Positions 9,700 through 17,507 of a stretch of DNA of 64,000 nucleotides are shown one piece after another. Both the position numbers and the translations under genes were made by a program. The notes beneath the pieces were generated by a model. It saw only the letters and a program-made list of their open reading frames with translations. It was not told where the DNA came from and did not search any database. Within the stretch, counting starts at the first letter, position 1, and each line of letters starts with the position of its first letter. This stretch comes from JAEUMG01 sp963805405 (GTDB lineage Bacteria > Pseudomonadota > Alphaproteobacteria > Rhizobiales > Aestuariivirgaceae), in NCBI GenBank assembly GCA_963805405.1, contig CAWDUC010000020.1, positions 496,001-560,000 on the forward strand. The letters run 5' to 3'.

Positions 9700-10920
9700 A
9701 TGAACGTCATCGCCAATGTGGTGCCGGCCCTCGCTGATGATCGCAGGGCGGGTTTGCCCAGCTGGACCTATTTCAATCAGGAATTGCTTGAGGTCGAGAA
9801 GCAGGAGCTTTTCCGCAAGTGCTGGCAGCTTGCTTGCCACGTCAGCGACCTGCCGAAGCCGGGCGATTACCAGTGCTTCGATATCGTCGGCGAGCGCGCA
9901 ATCATCGTGCGCGGCAAGGACGACAAGGTTCGCGCCTTCCACAATGTCTGCCGACATCGTGGCAGCCGGGTCGTTGCCGAGCAGAAGGGACGCTGCAAAT
10001 CGGCGATCGTCTGCCCGTTTCATGGCTGGTCGTTCAATCTTGACGGAACACTTCGCGCAGTTCCGCAAGCCAAGACCTTTCCAAAGCTCGATCCGGTGCA
10101 GCATGGACTTGTGCCGCTCGAATACGAGATCTGGCATGGCTTCGTCTTCGTGCGTTTCATCAAAGGCGATCAGCCGTCGGTTGCTTCCCTGATGGCGCCC
10201 CAGGAAGAGATGATCCGCCACTACCGGCTCGGGGAGGTCAAGCCCTATACCGGGCTCAAGCTTTACGACATGCCGGTCAACTGGAAGGCGGTTCGTGACG
10301 TCGACAATGAAGGCTATCACGTACCCGTCGCCCATCCGGCCCTGAACGATCTCTATGGCAGCCGCTATGCCGACTTCAACGAGAACTTCGGGGTGTCGCG
10401 CTCGGAGGGGCAGTTCAACGAAGGGCAAAGCCGATACTGGAGCGTGAAGAACTATAAGAAGACCCTTCCTCCGATGAAGCATCTTCCCGAAGAGCTCCAG
10501 ACGAAGTGGTTCTATTTCGGATTGTTTCCGAACCTCGTACTCATGCTCTATCCGGACCTCATCGGCTTCTATCAGGAATATCCGATGGCGATCGACAAGA
10601 CCGTGCAGCGCATCGCCTATTACGCGCTGGATGATGATCGCCGCGAAGTTCGTGCATCGCGCTACCTTGCCCGCCGCATCGACGAGATCACCGGTGCGGA
10701 AGACACCCAGCTCATTATCTGGTCATGGGAGTCGATGCAGTCTTCTGGGTACAAGGGGATGATCCTCTCCGACCTCGAGGCCGGCGTGCGCAATTATCAC
10801 GACGCGCTGCGCCAGATGCTGCCGGTCATGTCGCTCGATCGCCAGCCGAGCGAGGGCACGGTTTCGACCCTCAATGCTTCGCTCCGCCAGGCGACACCCA
10901 ATCCCTGGCGAGCGGGCTGA
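9700..10920 (+). CDS. Rieske non-heme iron oxygenase, alpha subunit
   Basis: A 406-aa ring-hydroxylating-type oxygenase. The Rieske [2Fe-2S] ligands are Cys84/His86 (NVCRHRG) and Cys105/His108 (VCPFHGW). The mononuclear iron site is DNEGYHVPVAHP (His207, His212) with a likely third ligand Asp335 in GAEDTQ. The start is fixed by AAGGAGGG seven bases before the ATG. It is first in an operon with a PotD/B/C-type importer. Rieske enzymes of similar architecture demethylate or split quaternary amines (stachydrine, glycine betaine, carnitine), so an amine imported by the transporter is a reasonable substrate class; that is inference. No reductase or ferredoxin gene lies nearby, so electrons must come from elsewhere. 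Confidence 0.9.
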   Translation: MNVIANVVPALADDRRAGLPSWTYFNQELLEVEKQELFRKCWQLACHVSDLPKPGDYQCFDIVGERAIIVRGKDDKVRAFHNVCRHRGSRVVAEQKGRCKSAIVCPFHGWSFNLDGTLRAVPQAKTFPKLDPVQHGLVPLEYEIWHGFVFVRFIKGDQPSVASLMAPQEEMIRHYRLGEVKPYTGLKLYDMPVNWKAVRDVDNEGYHVPVAHPALNDLYGSRYADFNENFGVSRSEGQFNEGQSRYWSVKNYKKTLPPMKHLPEELQTKWFYFGLFPNLVLMLYPDLIGFYQEYPMAIDKTVQRIAYYALDDDRREVRASRYLARRIDEITGAEDTQLIIWSWESMQSSGYKGMILSDLEAGVRNYHDALRQMLPVMSLDRQPSEGTVSTLNASLRQATPNPWRAG

Positions 10921-10941
10921 TCTCGGCCTCCCTACGACGCA

Positions 10942-10984
10942 GGCGCCCCTTGCCGCGCGGCTTTGGCCCGTGGCAAGGTGCGCC
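10942..10984 (+). other. Long intergenic hairpin between oxygenase and potD-like gene
   Basis: GGCGCCCCTTGCC (10942-10954) pairs with GGCAAGGTGCGCC (10972-10984) with one mismatch in 13, around a 17-nt loop. No T-run follows; the next bases are an A/C-rich stretch and the potD ribosome site. It suits an RNA-processing or stabilising element that separates oxygenase and transporter expression, or an attenuator. Confidence 0.55.
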
Positions 10985-11010
10985 CCAAACAAAAACCTAG
11001 GGAGGGTTTC

Positions 11011-12063
11011 ATGTCGACTATCAGGACTTTGGCCGTCGCATTCAGTGCTTCGGCAGCAATTTTTCTACTGGCCGATGCCGCTTTGGCCGAAAAGATCGTC
11101 ATCTCGAACTGGGATGGCTACATGCCGAAGGATCTGCCCGAGAAGTTCAAGGCAGAGACCGGCATCGATGTCGAAGTCGCGGTTCATGCGACAAACGAAG
11201 AAATTATGGGCAAGGTCGTCGCGTCGAACGGGCAGGGCTATGACGTGCTCTTTGTCTCGTCGCCTTTCGCGGAAGCGCTGAACAAGCTCGGCATCGCCGC
11301 CAAGATCGATCATTCAAAGATTCCCAATCTTGCCAATCTCTATCCCGAAGCCTCGCAATTGCAGCACGATCCGGGCAATACGTTCTCGGTCCCCTATTCC
11401 TGGGGAACGACCGGACTTTGCTATCGCTCGGATCTGGTCAAGGCCGAGCCGACAAGCTGGAACGACCTTCTGAAGCCGACCGACGATCTCAAGGGCAAGA
11501 TGACCATGCTGGCGACGGATCGCTGGCTGATGGTGCCGGCCTTCCTTGCCGGCGGCATGTCGGTGAACACGGTCGATCCCGCCAAGCTTGCGCAGGCGAA
11601 GGATGTATTGATCGAGGCGAAGAAGAACCTCCTCGCCTATGACGACACGACTTTCTACCAGAAGCTGGTTTCGGGCGAAGCGCTACTCGTCGAAGCCTGG
11701 GATGGATGGTGCAATTACGGCATCGCGTCAAACGACAAGATCAAATACGTCGTGCCGAAGGAGGGCTCCGACCTGTGGGTGGACACGATGGTGATCGTCG
11801 AATCCTCGCCCAACAAGGAAGCCGCGCAGAAGTTCATCGACTACGTGCTGAAAGCCGATACCGGCAAGTGGGTCGTCGAGAACATCATGTACAAGACCCC
11901 GAACAAGGCGGGCATGGATGCGGTCGATAAGGCGCTGTTTACCCAGTATCCCAACATGGCGATCGCTCCTGCAGACTTACTTAAGTATGAGCAATTGCGC
12001 GACCTCGGCGATGGAATGAAGGACTTCTCCAAGACGGTCACGGAGATCGTGTCGTCGAAGTAA
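11011..12063 (+). CDS. PotD-type periplasmic polyamine/amine-binding protein
   Basis: Solute-binding protein of a spermidine/putrescine-type ABC importer, 350 aa. A signal peptide (hydrophobic AFSASAAIFLLADAALA, cleavage before EKIV at residue 27) sends it to the periplasm. The mature start EKIVISNWDGYMPKDLPEKF is typical of PotD/PotF, as are VPYSWGTTGL and EAWDGWCNYG. The ribosome site is GGGAGGG. It follows the oxygenase and precedes the two permease genes; a small GC-rich hairpin (12068-12098) lies between it and potB. The family spans polyamines and other organic cations, so the ligand is not determined. Confidence 0.88.
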   Translation: MSTIRTLAVAFSASAAIFLLADAALAEKIVISNWDGYMPKDLPEKFKAETGIDVEVAVHATNEEIMGKVVASNGQGYDVLFVSSPFAEALNKLGIAAKIDHSKIPNLANLYPEASQLQHDPGNTFSVPYSWGTTGLCYRSDLVKAEPTSWNDLLKPTDDLKGKMTMLATDRWLMVPAFLAGGMSVNTVDPAKLAQAKDVLIEAKKNLLAYDDTTFYQKLVSGEALLVEAWDGWCNYGIASNDKIKYVVPKEGSDLWVDTMVIVESSPNKEAAQKFIDYVLKADTGKWVVENIMYKTPNKAGMDAVDKALFTQYPNMAIAPADLLKYEQLRDLGDGMKDFSKTVTEIVSSK

Positions 12064-12111
12064 TCGCTCGCCAGCCGCGCCGTCCTTCGCGCCGGCGACT
12101 GCTGCACTGAC

Positions 12112-12975
12112 ATGCGTCCGCGCGCGGCCTCATGGCTGTTGATGACGCCCGGCCTTCTATGGCTGGGCGTTCTCATGGTCATGCCGTGCCTGCTGATTTT
12201 CGTAATGGCTTTCTATGAGCGCGGCACTTATGGCGGCATAGATTGGGATGCCTTCACCTTCGAGAATTTCTCACGCGCGATCGAGGGCCTCTATCTCGGC
12301 ATATTCTTAGATTCAGCGCGGGTGGCCGGGCTTTCGACATTGATCGCGCTGATCATCGGCTACCCTGCAGCCTATGCTATCGTGAGAGCACCGGCGCGCT
12401 GGCAAACGGCGCTGTTGTTTCTCGCGATCCTGCCGTTCTGGACGAATTACTTGATCCGCACCTATGCTTGGATCGTACTCCTGAACCCTGCCGGCCTCAT
12501 CAATGGAGCGCTGCAACGGATTGGCCTCATCACCGATCCGCTGCCAATCCTCTACAATGAATTCGCGGTGATCCTCGGCCTCGTCTACAATTACGTGCCG
12601 TTCGTCATCCTAGCGATCTATTCCGCGCTTCAGCGTCTCGATCCGTCCTATGCCGAGGCTTCGCGCGATCTGGGGGCAGGGGCGATCACCACCTTCGCCC
12701 GTATCACCTTGCCGCTTACGGCGCCAGGTGTAGCAGCGGGTGCGGTCTTCGTCTTCGTGCTGTCGATCGGCAATTTCATAACCCCCGACCTTCTGGGCGG
12801 CGGCAAGTTTCTGATGGCCGGCAATCTCATCTACGACCAGTTCCTCACCGCGCGGGACTGGCCGTTCGGTGCTGCGCTGTCTCTGATCCTCATCGCGCTC
12901 ATGCTGATTCTGCTTTTCGCGCAAGCTATCGCCAGCGCGCGGGCGCGCGGCGAGAAAGGCATCGCCAATGCCTAG
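12112..12975 (+). CDS. PotB-type ABC permease
   Basis: Inner-membrane subunit of the amine importer, 287 aa. The first span starts at WLLMTPGLLWLGVLMVMP; six hydrophobic segments in total are seen. The EAA loop that docks the ATPase is EASRDLGAGAITTFARITLP. ILPFWTNYLIRTYAW is the PotB hallmark. The gene overlaps potC by 8 bp. The EAA loop shows that a PotA-like ATPase is required, yet none is encoded in the operon. Confidence 0.9.
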   Translation: MRPRAASWLLMTPGLLWLGVLMVMPCLLIFVMAFYERGTYGGIDWDAFTFENFSRAIEGLYLGIFLDSARVAGLSTLIALIIGYPAAYAIVRAPARWQTALLFLAILPFWTNYLIRTYAWIVLLNPAGLINGALQRIGLITDPLPILYNEFAVILGLVYNYVPFVILAIYSALQRLDPSYAEASRDLGAGAITTFARITLPLTAPGVAAGAVFVFVLSIGNFITPDLLGGGKFLMAGNLIYDQFLTARDWPFGAALSLILIALMLILLFAQAIASARARGEKGIANA

Positions 12976-13741
12976 AGTCCTCAAGCTCCACTTGGGCGGA
13001 ATCTATATCTTTCTCTACCTGCCGATCGCCGTTCTGATGCTGCTCTCCTTCAACAAGGCAGGCCTGCCGACGGTGTGGACCGGCTTCTCGACCGAATGGT
13101 ATGGGCGACTGCTGGACAGCCCCGAAATCATCGCCGCGACGTGGAACTCCTTGGTCGTCGCAACTGTGTCGACCATCATTGCGACAATCATCGGGACGGC
13201 CCTGGCGCTGGGTGTCGAGCGCGGGAAGACTCGGCCGGCGATCGAGGCGCTGCTCTTCGCCCCCATGATCATTCCCGACGTCGTGCTGGCGATCGCGCTT
13301 CTCTCGTTCTTCACGCTCGTGCGTTTCACGCTAGGGCTGCATTCCATCATTCTTGCGCATGTCGTCTTCAATATCGCCTTTGTCTGCGCGGTGGTGCGGG
13401 CGAGGCTTAAGAGCTTCGACTGGTCGCTGGCGGAAGCCTCGCGCGATCTCGGCGCGGGGGCAGGCGTGACTTTCCTGCGGATCACCTTCCCCTTGATCCT
13501 GCCGGCCATCATCGCCGGAGCACTGCTCGCGTTCACGCTGTCAGTGGATGAATTCATCATCGCCTATTTCACCGCGGGTGCGGGACAGTCCTCGACCACC
13601 TTGCCGATGCGCATCTATTCGATGATCCGCTTCGGCGTGACGCCCGAAATCAATGCCATGGCAACGATCATCATGCTCGTCAGTTTCGTGCTGCTGCTCG
13701 CAGCGCAAAGGTTCAACCGCGGACGTATTCCGGGACAGTGA
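12968..13741 (+). CDS. PotC-type ABC permease
   Basis: Second permease of the importer, 257 aa. It has YIFLYLPIAVLMLLSFN in the first membrane span, the EAA loop EASRDLGAGAGVTFLRITFP and the PotC-type LAFTLSVDEFIIAYFTAG. The start overlaps potB. The ribosome site of the next gene lies about 25 bp past its stop, so all are probably co-transcribed. It forms a heterodimer with the PotB-like subunit by family precedent. Confidence 0.9.
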   Translation: MPRVLKLHLGGIYIFLYLPIAVLMLLSFNKAGLPTVWTGFSTEWYGRLLDSPEIIAATWNSLVVATVSTIIATIIGTALALGVERGKTRPAIEALLFAPMIIPDVVLAIALLSFFTLVRFTLGLHSIILAHVVFNIAFVCAVVRARLKSFDWSLAEASRDLGAGAGVTFLRITFPLILPAIIAGALLAFTLSVDEFIIAYFTAGAGQSSTTLPMRIYSMIRFGVTPEINAMATIIMLVSFVLLLAAQRFNRGRIPGQ

Positions 13742-13776
13742 ACGTTCTGATAAGACGGCCGAAACAGGAGACGATC

Positions 13777-15525
13777 ATGGCCAAGAAGGCGGCAAAGAAA
13801 GTGGCGAAAAAGCCAGCGAAGAAAGCGGTGCGGAAGGCAGGCGCGCGGAAGCCAGTCAAGCGCAAGAAGGTTATCGCACTCTTTCCCGAAGCCGCCTTCG
13901 GGCCAGCGCTCAACTCGGTCGGCATCGGCCAGGCGCTGGAGAAGCTTGGCCACAAGGTCGTGTTCCTCTCCGATCCCGGCTTCGTCGATGTCTATAAGGG
14001 CTATGGCTTCGAGGCGCATCCGGTGAATCTGTCCGAGCCCCTGCCGCCGGAGGAAATGGCAAAGTTCTGGGTCGACTTCATCAACGGCCATATCCCGAAT
14101 TTCCGCAAGAGTCCTTACGACCAGATCGACAATTACGTGAAGGGCTGCTGGGAGATGATCGTCGAGACCGCCAAATGGGCGGAGAAGGATCTCCCCGGCG
14201 TGCTCGAGAGGGTGAGGCCGGATGTCGTCGGGGTCGACAATGTCATCCTGTTTCCGGCGATCAAGCGCTATGCGCGCGACAATGGCAAGGCGTGGGTGCG
14301 GATCATTTCATGCTCGGAGAACGAGATCGAGGATCCCGATATTCCGCCGCATCTTTCTGGCTGCGGTGCGAAGGACAAGGCCGGCTTCAAGCGCTATCGC
14401 GACCGGTTCAACAAGGTCATCAAGCCGATCCACCAGAACTTCAACGCATTCCTGAAGTCGGTCGGCGAAAAGCCCTATCCCATTGGGCAGTTCTTCGAAG
14501 CCTCGCCGCACATGAATATCCTGCTTTATCCGACAGCGGTGAAGTTCAAGCGGCGGCACAGGCTTTCGGCCAAGCAATACCAGTATCTCGAAGGCTGCGT
14601 GCGCAAGGATGTTCCCTACAAAGTGCCGCGCTTCAAGGCAAACAACGACAAGCCATTGATCTATGTGAGTTTTGGCTCACTCGGTTCTGGCGACGTCGAT
14701 CTTCTAAAGCGGGTGATCGCGGCGGTTGGCAAGATGCCGATACGCGCACTCGTCAATGTCGGCGACTACATGGATCAGTATACGGACATCCCGCCGAATG
14801 TGCTGATCGACAAATGGTACCCGCAGCCTTCGGTGATCCCGCAGGTCGACGCGGTGATCCATCATGGCGGGAACAACTCCTTCACGGAGTGTCTCTATTT
14901 CGGCAAACCTGCGATCATCATGCCCTATGTGTGGGACGGGCACGACAATGCGACGCGCGTTCAGGAGACGGGCCACGGCTTCAAGCTGGATCGCTATGAG
15001 TGGACCGACGAAGAGCTTCAAAAGAAGATCATGACGATGCTGACCGACAAGAAGATGAAGGCGAAGCTCAAGAAGACTTCGAAGAAGATGCGTTCGCAGC
15101 ACGGGCCGACCAAAGCCGCCATGATCATCGGCAAACTTGCGAGCAAAGCACGCCGCATGACCGATGCCAAGTTCGACTCCTCCGCACCCTACTTGCGCGA
15201 TCCGGCGCATTATGCCGGGCCGCTCAAGGATTGGGGCCACCAGCCAAATCCAATCGCGGGTAACTCCAAGAGCGACGGCGTGCTGCTGCACAAGGGGCCG
15301 GGAGGCCAGCCGGAAGTCGGCTTGTGGCAGTGCACCCCGGGCACCTGGCCGTTGTCGATTCCGCGCGCCGAACTTTGTCATTTCGTGTCGGGCAGGGCCA
15401 CCTATACGCATGAGTCGGGCGAGGTTATCGAAGTCGTTCCAGGCACGGTCGTGCATTTTCCGGAAGGATGGACCGGCACCTGCACAGTCCATGAGACCCT
15501 GCGCAATGTTTACATGCTGAGTTAG
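13777..15525 (+). CDS. Fusion: basic tail - GT-B glycosyltransferase (MGT/UGT-like) - cupin
   Basis: A 582-aa multidomain protein. Residues 1-30 are a histone-H1-like Lys/Ala tail (MAKKAAKKVAKKPAKKAVRK...). Residues about 31-455 form a GT-B glycosyltransferase resembling the macrolide/UDP-glucosyl transferase group: the N-terminal strand KVIALFPEAAFGPALNS, YVSFGSLGSG before the donor domain, and the UDPGT-like box VIHHGGNNSFTECLYFGKPA with VWDGHDNATR. Residues about 465-582 form a small cupin (LCHFVSGRATYTHESGE, VVPGTVVHFPEGWTGTC). AGGAG precedes the ATG by 7 bp; a GTG at 13738 overlapping the potC stop is an alternative start. The acceptor is unknown. Its place after an amine importer suggests modification of an amine or of a product of the oxygenase, which is inference. 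Confidence 0.8.
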   Translation: MAKKAAKKVAKKPAKKAVRKAGARKPVKRKKVIALFPEAAFGPALNSVGIGQALEKLGHKVVFLSDPGFVDVYKGYGFEAHPVNLSEPLPPEEMAKFWVDFINGHIPNFRKSPYDQIDNYVKGCWEMIVETAKWAEKDLPGVLERVRPDVVGVDNVILFPAIKRYARDNGKAWVRIISCSENEIEDPDIPPHLSGCGAKDKAGFKRYRDRFNKVIKPIHQNFNAFLKSVGEKPYPIGQFFEASPHMNILLYPTAVKFKRRHRLSAKQYQYLEGCVRKDVPYKVPRFKANNDKPLIYVSFGSLGSGDVDLLKRVIAAVGKMPIRALVNVGDYMDQYTDIPPNVLIDKWYPQPSVIPQVDAVIHHGGNNSFTECLYFGKPAIIMPYVWDGHDNATRVQETGHGFKLDRYEWTDEELQKKIMTMLTDKKMKAKLKKTSKKMRSQHGPTKAAMIIGKLASKARRMTDAKFDSSAPYLRDPAHYAGPLKDWGHQPNPIAGNSKSDGVLLHKGPGGQPEVGLWQCTPGTWPLSIPRAELCHFVSGRATYTHESGEVIEVVPGTVVHFPEGWTGTCTVHETLRNVYMLS

Positions 15526-15534
15526 GAATTCAGA

Positions 15535-15897
15535 ATGACCAAGCTCGATTCCACCGCGCCGCACCTCACTGATCCGGCAGGATTTGCCGGACCCTTCAAG
15601 GATTGGGGCGTCGTCCCGACGATGATCGAGGGCGAGTCACTCACCTCGGGCATCCTTCTGCACAAAGGACCGAATGGCGAGAACGAGACCGGCATCTGGA
15701 TCTGCACGCCGGGCTATTGGAACTGCCATGTCACGCGCGACGAATTCTGCCACTTCCTGTTAGGGCGCTGCACGTACACGCATGAATCGGGCGAGGTCAT
15801 CGAGATCACGCCCGGCACCGTCGCGTTCTTCCCACAGGACTGGAAAGGCACCTGCCGCGTCCATGAGACGGTCCGCAAGGTGTATATGATCCGGTAA
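15535..15897 (+). CDS. Stand-alone small cupin, paralogue of the preceding fusion's C-terminal domain
   Basis: A 120-aa single-domain cupin of the DUF861/Cupin_3 type. It shares long stretches with the C-terminus of the preceding gene: APHLTDPAGFAGPFKDWG against APYLRDPAHYAGPLKDWG, LLHKGP, CHF-LGR-TYTHESGEVIE and PGTV-FP-W-GTC-VHET. The gene starts 10 bp after the fusion gene with GGA upstream. The two genes look like a domain duplication. Cupins of this group can be lyases, aminohydrolases or sensors; metal ligands are not obvious beyond the His of TYTHESGE. It ends the operon, 10 bp from the convergent homospermidine synthase. Confidence 0.85.
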   Translation: MTKLDSTAPHLTDPAGFAGPFKDWGVVPTMIEGESLTSGILLHKGPNGENETGIWICTPGYWNCHVTRDEFCHFLLGRCTYTHESGEVIEITPGTVAFFPQDWKGTCRVHETVRKVYMIR

Positions 15898-15906
15898 ACC
15901 TAAGGA

Positions 15907-17337
15907 CTACCTCACGATCACATTCTTGAATTGCCAGGGATCGCGCTTGTCGATGTCCTCAGCGAAGAGTTCGACGCGGTTCTTGAGCGGCGTCCAGTCG
16001 GTATAGACGCCGACGACGGGGCCGAGATAAGGCCTCTGGATTTCGAGGCAGCGACGGAAATCCATCTCGTCGGTCTCCACGATGCCGGCGTTGGGATTCT
16101 CGATCGCCCAGATGATGCCCGCCAGCACTGCGCTCGTCACTTGCAGGCCTGTCGCATTCTGATAGGGGGCAAGCTTGCGCGCCTCTTCGATCGAAAGCTG
16201 CGAGCCGTACCAATAGGCGTTCTTCTTGTGGCCGTAGAGCAGCACGCCCAATTCATCGCTGCCGTCGACGATCTCGTTCTCGTCGAGGATGTGCTTGACG
16301 GGCTGGTGTTCGCCGCCAAGCCCGAAGATCTCGTGCAGCGACAGCACTGCGTCGTTTGAAGGGTGATAGGCGTAGTGGCAGGTCGGGCGGTATGTGACCT
16401 TCCTACCGTCTCGCACGGTGAAATAGTCGGCAATCGAGATCGCTTCGTTGTGAGTGACGAGGAAGCCGTATTGCGGACCCGCCGTCGGCGTCCATGTGCG
16501 TACGCGGGTATCGGCGCCGGGCCGCGTCAGATAGATCGCTGTGCCGCTGCCGGTCTTGTGCTTGCGGCCATCGGGCGGAAGCTTCTTCTCATTCGTGCCC
16601 CAGCCCAATTCCGCTGGTTGCAGGCCTTCGGAGATAAAGCCGTCGACCGACCAGGTATTGACGAAAGTGTTAAGCGGCTTCGGGTTCTTCGATCGCTGCG
16701 TGTCGCGCTCGGCAATGTGGATGCCCTTGACCCCGACGCGCTTCATCAGTTTCGCCCATTCCTCGCGGGTCGCTGGCTCCTTGGTCTTGATCTTGAGAGC
16801 GGACGCGATATCCAGCAGCGCCTGTTTCACGAACCACGACACCATGCCGGGATTGGCACCGCAGCATGAAACGGCGGTAGGTCCAGGCCCCAACTCATCC
16901 TTCAGTTTCATCGTCGCTTCGCGCATCACGTAATTTGTGCGCGCGGCATTATCGAGCTTGGGATTGTAATAGAAGCCGGGCCACGGCTCGATGACCGTGT
17001 CGATATAGAGAGCGCCCGTCTCGCGGGCGAGCCGCATAATGTCCCGGGAATCAACATCGACCGAGAGGTTGACGATGAAGGCGGGGCCGGGACCGGCCGT
17101 CAGCAGGGGCTTCAATAGCGACTTGTAGTTCTTCCTGGTGACCCCTTCCTTGATGAAGGCAAGGCCTTCCTTTTCGACAAGCTTGCGATTGCTGTCATCG
17201 GGATCGATGACTGTGAACTTGTTGCGGTCGAGATCGAGATGACGCAGCAACAAAGGCAAGGTGCCACGACCGATCGAGCCGAAGCCGATCATTACGATGG
17301 GACCTTTCCAGGTGGCATGACGGGGCCAGGTGGTCAT
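15907..17337 (-). CDS. hss: Homospermidine synthase
   Basis: NAD-dependent enzyme making sym-homospermidine, the typical rhizobial polyamine, from putrescine (and spermidine), EC 2.5.1.44 family. It has 476 aa, matching the usual length. The Rossmann start is IVMIGFGSIGRGTLPLLLRH, with IDTVIEPWPGFYYNP, VSCCGANPGMVSWFVKQALL and HGVLLYGHKKNAYWYGS-like LGVLLYGHKKNAYWYGSQL further on. The start ATG has GAGGAG about 10 bp upstream. Transcription converges with the importer/cupin operon. The upstream 170 bp, shared with the MFS gene, include the inverted repeat TCCCT-N5-AGGGA (17390-17404). Confidence 0.93.
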   Translation of the reverse strand: MTTWPRHATWKGPIVMIGFGSIGRGTLPLLLRHLDLDRNKFTVIDPDDSNRKLVEKEGLAFIKEGVTRKNYKSLLKPLLTAGPGPAFIVNLSVDVDSRDIMRLARETGALYIDTVIEPWPGFYYNPKLDNAARTNYVMREATMKLKDELGPGPTAVSCCGANPGMVSWFVKQALLDIASALKIKTKEPATREEWAKLMKRVGVKGIHIAERDTQRSKNPKPLNTFVNTWSVDGFISEGLQPAELGWGTNEKKLPPDGRKHKTGSGTAIYLTRPGADTRVRTWTPTAGPQYGFLVTHNEAISIADYFTVRDGRKVTYRPTCHYAYHPSNDAVLSLHEIFGLGGEHQPVKHILDENEIVDGSDELGVLLYGHKKNAYWYGSQLSIEEARKLAPYQNATGLQVTSAVLAGIIWAIENPNAGIVETDEMDFRRCLEIQRPYLGPVVGVYTDWTPLKNRVELFAEDIDKRDPWQFKNVIVR

Positions 17338-17507
17338 GGGTCTATGCTCCTCTTGCTGCATTGCAAACTTGCGGCTGTTTAACCAAGATTCCCTGTCATA
17401 GGGACTCTTATTTGCGTCATGTCGTTTTCGCATAACGGCGTGGCGTGCCCGACGCTGGCGGCACCCGCGCGTAGGGTGCATCAATCGGACAGCACCCAAG
17501 ATTCCTC

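Noticed and set aside
9700..10920. Naming the oxygenase as stachydrine demethylase, GbcA or CntA
   Set aside because: Only the general Rieske and mononuclear iron motifs can be verified. The region around the second iron site (NWKAVRDVDNEGYHVPVAHP) does not let me pick one of these families.
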